A DNA stretch of 18,241 nucleotides from Gemmatimonadota bacterium (GTDB lineage Bacteria; Gemmatimonadota; Gemmatimonadetes; Gemmatimonadales; Gemmatimonadaceae), in the NCBI GenBank assembly GCA_029884515.1, contig JAOUHR010000005.1, positions 1-18,241 on the forward strand. The letters are read 5' to 3'. The translations under genes were made by a program, and so were the position numbers. Under the pieces are notes generated by a model. That model worked only from the letters and a program-made list of their open reading frames with translations, was not told where the DNA came from and ran no database searches. This document shows positions 7,215-14,467 of the stretch, piece by piece. Each line of letters opens with the position of its first letter. Within the stretch, counting starts at the first letter, position 1.

Positions 7215-9502
7215 GGCATCACCGGCGGCCGCTGCCTCTCCCACACGAACCGATGCAGGAAGGCGCCCATCCGGTCGAAGGTGTCGATCCAGTTGCTGTG
7301 CAGCATCGACTCGTGCAGGTCGTCGGGGATGACCGTCAGTTCATGGTAGACGCCGCGCGCTCGCAGGAGCTGCACGAGGCCGACGGTCTGTGCGAAATCC
7401 ACGTTGCGGTCATCGTCGCCGTGCACGAGGAACACCGGCGACTTCCACCCGTCGATCGCACCCACGGAGGACGACTTGAACGCGAGGTTGGTGGAGTCGA
7501 GCTGGTTGCCGTAGAGATGCACGCCCGCGAGATCCGCTCCAGCGACGAAGATGTCGGAGTTCCGTGCGAGCGCCTCGGCGGTGAGCAGCCCGCCGTACGA
7601 GAGGCCCCAGATGCCGATGCGCGCGGGATCGACGTCGGCGCGGCCCTGCAGGTACTTCGCGCCGGCCACGACGTCCTGGTACTCGGAGTTGCCGCGCCCC
7701 TGCGTGTTGGGCGCGTTGCGGAAGCTCCGGCCGTAGCCGACGCCGCTCCGGTAGTTGATCGAGAGCACCACGTAGCCCTGGCTCGCGAGCCACTGGTTCA
7801 CGGCGTACGCCCAGTGATAGAACTGCATGTAGTGGTAGCCCGGGAGCATCTGCCGCATCGGGCCGCCGTGCACGAAGACGATCGCCGGCCGCCGCTCGCC
7901 CGGCTTGAGGTCCTTCGGCAGGAAGAGCGTGTTGCTGATGTCGAGCCCGTCGGCCGCCGTGGTGTGCACCACCTCGGGCACCACGTGCGCGACGGTGGGG
8001 AACTCCCTGCCGAGGGTGGGGAAGATCAGCTTCGGCTCCCCTCCGGCCGTGGGGACGAGGGCGATCGAGGCCGGCGTTGTCGCACCGAGGTAGATCACCG
8101 CCACCTGCTTGCCCGAGGCGAGGGGCTGCGGGTAGGTCTCGATCCCGTCACCCATCGAGATGCGCGTCGGCGTGCCGCCGCTGGTCGGCACCGTCCAGAT
8201 GTGGCGGCGCTCGATGTCGGTCGCATTCGTGCAGTAGAAGAGCGTCCTGCCGCCGTCGCGTGAGAGCGCCACCGAGGTCGCGTTCTCGATCAGCCCGTCG
8301 GTGGTGGTGAGGAGCACCGGGGCGCTGCCGTCGAACGCGATCGAGTACCAGCGATCCCACTCGTCCCCCGGGACGTTCACCGGGAAGATGAGCCGGTCGC
8401 CCGCCCACACCATGTTGTTGGCGCTCGTGAAGAGGGAGTCCTTGGGCGCATTGTGCCAGAACTCGCGCGCCTCGCCCGTCGCCGCGTCGGCGACCATGAG
8501 GGAGAGTGTATGGCCACCGGGGAAGGCGGAGGAGTAGAAGCCCGGGGAGTTCTGCATGTTGTTCGCGGTTCCGGCAGCCCGGCCCGCGGCGGCGAGGCCG
8601 CCCCCGCCGCCCCCGCCGCCGCCGAATCCGCCCGCGCACCCGCTCGCCGGATTGCCGTTGGGCCGTGGTGCGTTCGGATTGGCGGCGGGCGCCGCCGGAT
8701 TCCCGATCCCGCCCTGGCCCTGCTGCGACTGCAGCCCGAAGGGCGTGCCCGGCCGGCGGGAGAAGGCGAGCCGCTTGCCGTCGGGCGACCAGGTGGGTCC
8801 GCCGTCACAGTCCACGCTCGGAGCCACGTAGCGTACGGTGCGCGTGGCCACGTCGTAGATCGCGACGAAGGAGTGGTTCTCGCGACTGCTCACGAAGGCG
8901 ACGCGGCGGCCGTCCGGCGACCAGCTCGGCGACCCGTTGCGTCCCCACGCCTTGATGTAGGGCACGCCGCCGGTGTCCATCGCCGCGATCGTCTCGCCGC
9001 GGAGCACGCGCGCGCGGTAGATCTGGGCGTCCTTCACGTACAGCACGAACCGCCCGTCGGGCGAGAGCTCCGGCGCCGCGCCCTCCGCCACGCGCCAGGC
9101 GGCACCGCCGGTGGCACGCACCGCCCAGATCGCGCGCTCGGCGCCGGCGGGATCGTGCGACGGGTTCGCGACCCAGCCGAACCGGTTGGGCGCGGAGCCG
9201 CGGACGAAGACGATGATCGACCCGTCGTCGGAGATCTCGACGTCGGTGAGGTCGGTGCCGTCGTCCTTGAGGAAGCTCGTGAGCCGCACCGGCCGGAAGT
9301 CGGGCGCGGCGGCGGTGTAGACGTTCCGCATCCCGCGGTCGTACGCCATCCACGCGATGCGGTCGGCCTTCCTGGCCGAGACGAGCGTCAGGGGCGAGGC
9401 CGGCGACATGAACGGCGCGATGGAGGGCACCGACTGCGCGGGGAGGAGGGCCGCGCTCGTGAACAGCAGGGCGGCGACCGCGATGGAGTGGCGGAAGAGC
9501 AT
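7211..9502 (-). CDS. Exported S9 family peptidase (prolyl oligopeptidase / acylaminoacyl-peptidase type)
   Basis: 763 residues from the ATG at 9502, where a signal peptide begins (M-L-F-R-H-S-I-A-V-A-A-L-L-F, ending L-L-P-A-Q). In-frame sequence further upstream is arginine/serine-rich and non-coding in character. Residues about 30-500 form a TolB/PD40-type beta-propeller, with S-P-D-G repeats near 146, 195 and 239. The C-terminal 250 residues are the serine peptidase domain: H-G-G-P near 545, G-L-S-Y-G-G with nucleophile Ser635, H-G-D-D-D-R-N-V with Asp698, and D-D-L-H-E with His730. S9 enzymes of this layout cleave short peptides admitted through the propeller. A low-complexity insertion rich in Gly, Asn, Pro and Gln (residues about 255-310) interrupts the propeller. 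It is the first gene of the minus-strand run and diverges from the propeller-protein gene at 9697; the ribosome site before the ATG is weak. Confidence 0.93.
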   Translation of the reverse strand: MLFRHSIAVAALLFTSAALLPAQSVPSIAPFMSPASPLTLVSARKADRIAWMAYDRGMRNVYTAAAPDFRPVRLTSFLKDDGTDLTDVEISDDGSIIVFVRGSAPNRFGWVANPSHDPAGAERAIWAVRATGGAAWRVAEGAAPELSPDGRFVLYVKDAQIYRARVLRGETIAAMDTGGVPYIKAWGRNGSPSWSPDGRRVAFVSSRENHSFVAIYDVATRTVRYVAPSVDCDGGPTWSPDGKRLAFSRRPGTPFGLQSQQGQGGIGNPAAPAANPNAPRPNGNPASGCAGGFGGGGGGGGGLAAAGRAAGTANNMQNSPGFYSSAFPGGHTLSLMVADAATGEAREFWHNAPKDSLFTSANNMVWAGDRLIFPVNVPGDEWDRWYSIAFDGSAPVLLTTTDGLIENATSVALSRDGGRTLFYCTNATDIERRHIWTVPTSGGTPTRISMGDGIETYPQPLASGKQVAVIYLGATTPASIALVPTAGGEPKLIFPTLGREFPTVAHVVPEVVHTTAADGLDISNTLFLPKDLKPGERRPAIVFVHGGPMRQMLPGYHYMQFYHWAYAVNQWLASQGYVVLSINYRSGVGYGRSFRNAPNTQGRGNSEYQDVVAGAKYLQGRADVDPARIGIWGLSYGGLLTAEALARNSDIFVAGADLAGVHLYGNQLDSTNLAFKSSSVGAIDGWKSPVFLVHGDDDRNVDFAQTVGLVQLLRARGVYHELTVIPDDLHESMLHSNWIDTFDRMGAFLHRFVWERQRPPVMP
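8597..8632 (-). repeat. Poly-glycine coding tract inside the S9 peptidase
   Basis: Encodes G-G-F followed by nine glycines, at about residues 291-302 of the S9 peptidase, preceded by an Asn/Pro/Gly-rich stretch and a single Cys. The DNA is a run of mixed GGN codons. It lies between propeller blades and is probably a disordered loop. Confidence 0.8.
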
Positions 9503-9696
9503 CGGAGCATCCCGGGTGGATGTGGGGAGTGGCGAGAAGATACGGAGCGCACGGCGTGGCCGCGACGCGCCCATCGGGGCGGGCGGCGCCGAGTCGCATC
9601 GCCTTGCGGAGCCGCCCGGCCCGGTCCACGATAGGGAGCGCCCCAGCGGCGCCGCTCCCTCCGCGGTCCTGCTCACCCGCCCCTCGCCCCCCGACC
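9503..9696. promoter_or_regulatory. 194-base divergent promoter region between the S9 peptidase and the Asp-box protein
   Basis: The region separates two divergent starts. For the plus strand, TTGCGG at 9604-9609 is followed after 17 bases by CACGAT at 9627-9632, a weak sigma-70-like pair. For the minus strand, TATCTT (9542-9537) could be a -10, with TCGCGG (9565-9560) 17 bases before it. These matches are only partial to the E. coli consensus and the host's consensus is unknown, so the boxes are candidates. An inverted repeat at 9633-9660 lies directly downstream of the plus-strand -10 candidate. Confidence 0.3.
9633..9660 (+). promoter_or_regulatory. Leader inverted repeat upstream of the Asp-box protein
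   Basis: AGGGAGCG at 9633-9640 is perfectly repeated in inverted form as CGCTCCCT at 9653-9660, with 12 bases between. It starts right after the candidate -10 box and ends 36 bases before the ATG. It could be a 5'-UTR hairpin or a dimeric repressor site. The 36 bases after it are C-rich and contain no Shine-Dalgarno. Confidence 0.45.
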
Positions 9697-12630
9697 ATGA
9701 CACGCTTCCTCCGCAGTCTCGCCCTCCTCGCGCTGCCGCTCACGCTGCTCGCGCAAGAGGAGACCGCCGCCGTCCAGCGCGACACCGGCACGACGATCAA
9801 CGCCGCGACCGACCCGCTCCTACGCGGGTTCCGCTGGCGGTCGATCGGCCCCGTGGGCCAGGGCGGGCGCGTGGACGACATCGCCGTGGTGCCGAACGAC
9901 CCCTCGACCTTCTACGTGGGGTTCGCGACGGGCGGCATCTGGAAGACCGTCAACAACGGCACGACGTTCACGCCCATCTTCGACACCTACAGCACGCACT
10001 CCATCGGCGACATCGCGATCGCGCCGTCGAACCCGGACATCGTGTACGTCGGCACCGGTGAGCCGAACAACCGGCAGAGCGCCTCGTTCGGCGACGGGAT
10101 GTACAAGTCGACCGACGGCGGCAAGACGTTCCGGTCCATCGGGCTCCGCGAGACACAGACCATCGCACGCGTCGTGGTGCACCCGACGAATCCCGACATC
10201 GTCTGGGTCGCCGCCAACGGCCACCTGTTCGGACCCAATCCCGAGCGCGGCGTCTACATGACGACGGACGGCGGACGGAACTGGACGCGCACCCTGGCGC
10301 CCGACGTCAACACCGGCGCGACCGACCTGGTGATCAACCCGGCCAACCCGAACGTCCTCTACGCCGCGACCTACACGCGGCGCCGCACGGCCTGGGGCTT
10401 CGCCAGCGGCGGGCCGAACAACGGGATCTGGAAGAGCACCGACGGCGGGCGGAACTTCACCCGGCTCTCCGGGCACGGACTCCCGGGCGGCACGATGGCG
10501 CGCATCGCGATCGACGTGGCGCCTTCCAATCCGAACGTGATCTACGCGCAGATCGAGGTCGGGCCGGACAACCTGCCGGCGACGGCTCCGGCGCGCGGCG
10601 GCGGCGGTGGCGGCGGCGGGGGGGGAGGTGGTGGAGGCGGTGGCGGTGGGCAGAACCTCCCGCCGGACTCGGCCGTGTCCGGCGTCTGGCGCTCGGCCGA
10701 CGGCGGTGCCACCTGGAAGTTCCTCAACAACCAGAACAACCGGCCGATGTACTTCAGCCAGGTCCGTGTGGACCCGAACGACGAGAACACGGTCTACACG
10801 GGCGGTCTGAACGCCTACAAGTCCACCGATGGCGGCCAGACGTTCAAGACGCTCGAGGGCATGGGGCACGTCGACAATCATGCCATCTGGATCGATCCGC
10901 GGGACAGCCGCCACGTGATGTACGGCAATGACGGCTCGGTGGATGTCAGTTGGGACGGCGGCGACTCGTGGCACTCGCTGCGCACCTGGGCGGTCGGCCA
11001 GCCGTACCAGGCCTCGGCCGACATGCGGCATCCGTACTACGTGTGCACCGGGCTGCAGGACAACGGCAGCTGGTGCGGGCCGAGCACCGCGCGTGCCGGG
11101 TCGATCCTGGCCCAGGACTGGTATCGCGTGGGCGGTGGCGACGGGTTCTACAGCCAGATCGACCCGTTCGACTGGGCGACGGTGTACACCGAGTCGCAGG
11201 GCGGGAACATGAGTCGCGTGGACCTGCGCGAGGCGTCGAGCACGAGCATGCGGCCGCGTGGCACGGCGACCGGCGGCGGTGGGGGCGGCGGTGGATTCGG
11301 CGGCGGACCGGCGATCTCGAACGTCGTGCCTCCGCCCGACTCGAGCGTGCGGTTCCGCTTCAACTGGAACACGCCGATCGTGCTCTCGCCCCACGATGCG
11401 AACACCGTCTACACCGGCGCGGACCGGTTCTTCAAGTCGCGCGACCGTGGCACCACCTGGTCCATGAGCGCGGACCTCACCAAGGCAATCGACCGCGACA
11501 AGCGCGAGACCCTCGGGTACGCCGGCGACCTGCCGATCTGCAGCCGGCAGCGGAACGGCCGGTGCATCAACGCCAAGAACGACGGCACCGCGGCGTATTC
11601 CACGATCACGACCATCGGCGAGTCGGATGTGCAGCCCGGCGTGATCTGGGTCGGCACCGACGACGGCAACGTGCAGGTGAGCCGTGATGGCGGAGAGTCG
11701 TTCACCGAGGTGGGCAAGGCGCTGCCCGGCGGACCGAAGGAGTACTACGTCTCGCGCGTGGAACCCTCGCACTTCGACGCCGGCACGGCGTACATCTCGC
11801 TCGACGGGCACCGGAGCGACGACCTCAAGCCCTACATCTTCGTGACGCGTGATTTCGGCGCCAGCTGGACGTCCATCTCCGGCAACCTGCCGGCGATGGG
11901 CAATGTGAACACGGTGAAGCAGGACCCGCGCAACAAGTCGCTGCTTTACGTCGGGACCGAGTTCGGCTTCTTCGTCTCGCTCGACGAGGGGAGGAGCTAC
12001 AAGCCGTTCATGACCGACTTGCCGGTCGTCCGGGTGGACGAGGTGATCGTGCATCCGCGCGAGAACGACCTGATCCTCTCCACGCACGGGCGCAGCATCT
12101 GGATCATGGACGACATCTCGCCGCTGCAGCAGTTGGGCGCGGGCGTGATGGCGCAGGACGCGTACCTCTTCGAGCCGCGCAGTGCGGTGCTGTGGAAGCA
12201 GGACATCCGGCTGCGCCGGGCGGTGACGGGCGCGCACAACTTCGAGGGCGAGAACGCGCCGCGCGGCACCTCCATCGCGTACTACCTCAGGAACCCGTCA
12301 CGCGGCGACGTGACGATCACCATCACGCCCGTGGGGAGCAGCGCCGTGTTCCGGACGATCACCGGCACGAAGGAGGCCGGCCTGAACCAGGTGCGTTGGG
12401 ATCTCTGCAGCGACGCGCGTCCGGCCGGCCCGGGTGGCGGATTCGGTGGGGGCGGTGGGGGTGGCGGCAACCCGTGCGGTGGGGGCGGTGGCGGCGGCGG
12501 GGGTGGCGGGGGCGGCCCGCAGCGTCGGCCGGCGACCGCCGGCGCGTACGTCGTGACGCTCTCGGTGGGCGGCAGGACCTACGCGCGCAGCGTCACCGTG
12601 CTCGAGGACGTCTGGATGGACGAGCGGTAG
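9697..12630 (+). CDS. Large exported Asp-box/VPS10-like beta-propeller protein with poly-glycine loops
   Basis: 977 residues from the ATG at 9697, followed by a signal peptide (M-T-R-F-L-R-S-L-A-L-L-A-L-P, ending L-L-A-Q). Upstream in-frame sequence is non-coding in character. At least ten Asp-box motifs (S/T-x-D-x-G-x-x-W/F) are visible, for example near residues 138-145, 189-196, 247-254, 333-340, 376-383, 418-425, 581-588, 662-669, 717-724 and 761-768. This fits one or two sialidase- or sortilin-like propellers. The family opening W-R-S-I-G-P and the signature D-N-H-A-I-W-I-D-P (393-401) are present, and Cys450 and Cys460 flank Q-D-N. Residues about 840-977 look like a small C-terminal beta-sandwich. 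Three poly-glycine loops interrupt it. Such proteins are often labelled glycosyl hydrolases, but I see no evidence for that activity; binding or sorting of exported proteins or glycans is equally possible. A paralogue starts at 16243. Confidence 0.88.
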   Translation: MTRFLRSLALLALPLTLLAQEETAAVQRDTGTTINAATDPLLRGFRWRSIGPVGQGGRVDDIAVVPNDPSTFYVGFATGGIWKTVNNGTTFTPIFDTYSTHSIGDIAIAPSNPDIVYVGTGEPNNRQSASFGDGMYKSTDGGKTFRSIGLRETQTIARVVVHPTNPDIVWVAANGHLFGPNPERGVYMTTDGGRNWTRTLAPDVNTGATDLVINPANPNVLYAATYTRRRTAWGFASGGPNNGIWKSTDGGRNFTRLSGHGLPGGTMARIAIDVAPSNPNVIYAQIEVGPDNLPATAPARGGGGGGGGGGGGGGGGGGQNLPPDSAVSGVWRSADGGATWKFLNNQNNRPMYFSQVRVDPNDENTVYTGGLNAYKSTDGGQTFKTLEGMGHVDNHAIWIDPRDSRHVMYGNDGSVDVSWDGGDSWHSLRTWAVGQPYQASADMRHPYYVCTGLQDNGSWCGPSTARAGSILAQDWYRVGGGDGFYSQIDPFDWATVYTESQGGNMSRVDLREASSTSMRPRGTATGGGGGGGGFGGGPAISNVVPPPDSSVRFRFNWNTPIVLSPHDANTVYTGADRFFKSRDRGTTWSMSADLTKAIDRDKRETLGYAGDLPICSRQRNGRCINAKNDGTAAYSTITTIGESDVQPGVIWVGTDDGNVQVSRDGGESFTEVGKALPGGPKEYYVSRVEPSHFDAGTAYISLDGHRSDDLKPYIFVTRDFGASWTSISGNLPAMGNVNTVKQDPRNKSLLYVGTEFGFFVSLDEGRSYKPFMTDLPVVRVDEVIVHPRENDLILSTHGRSIWIMDDISPLQQLGAGVMAQDAYLFEPRSAVLWKQDIRLRRAVTGAHNFEGENAPRGTSIAYYLRNPSRGDVTITITPVGSSAVFRTITGTKEAGLNQVRWDLCSDARPAGPGGGFGGGGGGGGNPCGGGGGGGGGGGGGPQRRPATAGAYVVTLSVGGRTYARSVTVLEDVWMDER
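10597..10650 (+). repeat. Tract of 18 consecutive glycine codons with an internal G8 run
   Basis: GGN codons encode residues 301-318 of the Asp-box protein as pure glycine. Bases 10618-10625 are eight consecutive G. The tract interrupts a stretch between two Asp-box repeats (near 247 and 333), so it is probably an exposed loop. The G-richness on the coding strand also fits G-quadruplex formation. Confidence 0.9.
11272..11307 (+). repeat. Second glycine tract of the Asp-box protein
   Basis: Encodes eight glycines, Phe, then three glycines. It separates two parts of the propeller and sits shortly before the Asp-box near residue 581. Confidence 0.85.
12433..12516 (+). repeat. Third glycine tract, inside the C-terminal domain of the Asp-box protein
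   Basis: Encodes G-G-G-F, eight glycines, N-P-C, then thirteen glycines. It lies between the strands R-W-D-L-C and A-Y-V-V-T-L of the C-terminal beta domain. Two cysteines, one before the tract and one within it, could form a disulfide that closes the loop. Confidence 0.85.
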
Positions 12631-12637
12631 CGGGGCA

Positions 12638-12685
12638 CTGCGGGGTGCGGGCGCGGTGCGTCATGGCACCGCCCGCACCCCGCAG
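12638..12685. terminator. Strong hairpin at the convergent junction, likely bidirectional terminator
   Basis: Bases 12638-12651 pair with 12672-12685 (14 pairs) and 12654-12659 pair with 12666-12671 (6 pairs), with a two-base bulge at 12652-12653 and a six-base loop at 12660-12665. Every pair is Watson-Crick. The loop and right arm include the stop codon and last codons of the AbgB-like gene. No T-tract follows in either direction. Confidence 0.65.
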
Positions 12686-14319
12686 CTCCCGTCCGCGCCC
12701 CGAACAGTCGGGTACGTGACGCCGAGCTGGTCGAGATAGGTCCGGAAGCGCGAGGGGTCGTAGTAGTACGGCCGCATCTGCTCGCGGTACTTGCCGAGGA
12801 TGTTGGCATTGAGGTCGATCGCCGGCCGGTCCTGCGGGCGCACGAACGATTCGTACTTGGTGTCCTTCGTCTGCACGCGGTAGTAGTCCCAGGCGTCGCT
12901 CACGAGCTTCGGCGTGGTGAGCACGTCGTACATCGTGAGCGCGAGCGCCTTGGCGCCGGCGGTCGCGCCCTTGTGGGCGATGGGCGTGGCCATCGCGATC
13001 GCGTCGGCCCAGTTGTGGCCCGGCGTGCCGGGGACGTTCGACGGATAGAAGAGCTGCACCGTCGGCACCGCCCACGACACGTCACCGATGTCGTCCGAGC
13101 CGCCGCCCTTCCGGTCGGCCTCCTTCGGTGGGTCCTCGAGGCCGAGCGTCGCGGTGTCGAGTCCCGTCTCGGGCTGGCCCATCTCCTTCTGGAGCGCCTT
13201 CGCGAACCGCTCGTCGTCGGCGGACCACTTGGGCATCCCCACGCGGGCGATGTTCGCCGCCATCGCCTGCGCGACGGGCTTGTTGAAGTGCGGCGGCCAG
13301 GCCGCCCCCATCACGCGCACGCCGGCGAGCCGCGTGCCGGTCATCATCGCCGCGCCCTGCGCGATGGAGTCGGCGATGGCCCAGAGCCCGCGGATGCGCG
13401 GCGGATCGAGCTCGCGGAGGAAGTACCACACGGAGGCCGTCGCCGGCACCACATTCGGCTGGTCCCCGCCGTCGCGGATCACGTAGTGCGACCGCTGCTC
13501 GGTGCGCAGGTGCTCGCGGCGGAAGTTCCACGCGACATCCATCAGTTCCACTGCGTCGAGCGCGCTGCGGCCGCGCCAGGGCGCGCCCGCACCGTGGGCG
13601 GTGGTGCCCTCGAAGGAGTAGAGCAGCGAGACCAGCCCGCTGTACTCGTTCGGCGCGCCCCACGGCGTGGAGAAGCGGTCGTAGACGTGGGTGAAGAAAC
13701 TCACGTCCACGTCCCTGAAGAGCCCGGCCGCCGTGAAGAACGCCTTCGAACCCAGCTGTTCCTCCGCCACGCCGGGCCAGATCCTGATCGTGCCCGGGAG
13801 CTTCTGCTCGGTCATCAGCTTCTTCACGGCGAGCGCCGCGGTGACCACCACCGCCTGGCCCGAGTTGTGGCCCTCGCCGTGGCCCGGCGCGCCGGCGATC
13901 ATCGGCATGCGACACGCCACCCCCGGCATCTGCGAGGCCTGCGGGATGCCGTCGATGTCGGATCCGACGGCGATCACCGGCTTCCCGGACCCCCACGTGG
14001 CCACCCACGCCGTCGGCATGCCGGCGTACCCCTCCTCCACGGTGAAGCCCTCGCGACGCAGGAGCGCCACGAGGTACTTCGACGTCTCCACCTCCTGGAA
14101 GCCGAGCTCGCCGAATGAGAAGATCTGGTCGTTGATCTCCTGGGTGAGCTTGGCGCGCGCGTCGATGTCGGCGACGAGCCCGCGCTTGTCGGCTTCCGCC
14201 CTGGCGTTCGGCCGCGCGGCGGCGGGGCGCCCCTGCGCCGAGATGGCGGCGGGTGCGATCGCGACGAGGAGTGCGATGAGGGCAGGGACCGCGAGCGAGA
14301 CTGGGCGGGCGGTGCGCAT
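12661..14319 (-). CDS. Exported M20D amidohydrolase, AbgB (aminobenzoyl-glutamate utilisation B)-like
   Basis: 552 residues from the ATG at 14319, chosen because a signal peptide begins there (M-R-T-A-R-P-V-S-L-A-V-P-A-L, ending A-I-S-A-Q); no good Shine-Dalgarno precedes any candidate start. M20D enzymes split amide bonds such as p-aminobenzoyl-glutamate or N-acyl amino acids. Visible motifs: G-S-D-I-D-G-I-P (119-126), G-H-G-E-G-H-N-S-G (146-154), G-V-A-E-E-Q-L-G with Glu186/Glu187, H-V-Y-D at His211, G-G-S-D-D-I-G-D-V-S-W (406-416) and T-P-G-H-N-W with His435. The position that is a metal-binding Cys in many M20D proteins is Glu149. Typical AbgB is cytoplasmic and near 480 residues; this one is exported and longer, with a C-terminal extension (about 470-552) rich in Tyr and Arg. 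The folate-fragment substrate of E. coli AbgB should not be assumed. The gene is flanked on both sides by plus-strand genes. Confidence 0.86.
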   Translation of the reverse strand: MRTARPVSLAVPALIALLVAIAPAAISAQGRPAAARPNARAEADKRGLVADIDARAKLTQEINDQIFSFGELGFQEVETSKYLVALLRREGFTVEEGYAGMPTAWVATWGSGKPVIAVGSDIDGIPQASQMPGVACRMPMIAGAPGHGEGHNSGQAVVVTAALAVKKLMTEQKLPGTIRIWPGVAEEQLGSKAFFTAAGLFRDVDVSFFTHVYDRFSTPWGAPNEYSGLVSLLYSFEGTTAHGAGAPWRGRSALDAVELMDVAWNFRREHLRTEQRSHYVIRDGGDQPNVVPATASVWYFLRELDPPRIRGLWAIADSIAQGAAMMTGTRLAGVRVMGAAWPPHFNKPVAQAMAANIARVGMPKWSADDERFAKALQKEMGQPETGLDTATLGLEDPPKEADRKGGGSDDIGDVSWAVPTVQLFYPSNVPGTPGHNWADAIAMATPIAHKGATAGAKALALTMYDVLTTPKLVSDAWDYYRVQTKDTKYESFVRPQDRPAIDLNANILGKYREQMRPYYYDPSRFRTYLDQLGVTYPTVRGADGSCGVRAVP

Positions 14320-14467
14320 GGCGTCCGGGGGTTGAGTGGAGCGGGAGGGGCGCGGCATCGCCACGAATGTACCGCCCGCGGCGCCACCCGGCTTGTGCGC
14401 GACCCGCGGACCATCCACTATCAGGCGGTCGTCCCCGATCCGCCCACCGTCCCATGGAGTCCGCACG
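14320..14467. promoter_or_regulatory. 148-base divergent promoter region between the AbgB-like gene and the lipoprotein gene
   Basis: On the plus strand TTGTGC (14393-14398) is followed after exactly 17 bases by CACTAT (14416-14421), and GGAG at 14456-14459 lies eight bases before the ATG at 14468. On the minus strand TACATT (14371-14366) is a possible -10 with no good -35. The TTG-N17-CACnAT spacing resembles that of the candidate before the gene at 9697, which makes it slightly more believable. Confidence 0.35.

Noticed and set aside
10597..10650. CRISPR-like or tandem satellite repeat
   Set aside because: The repetition is a glycine-codon run in frame with the gene; there are no spacers or direct-repeat units.
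9820..12237. 805-codon minus-strand open frame opposite the first Asp-box protein
   Set aside because: Mirror frame of a GC-rich gene, with Val/Arg/His-rich sequence and no motif. The length comes from rare stop codons at this GC content.
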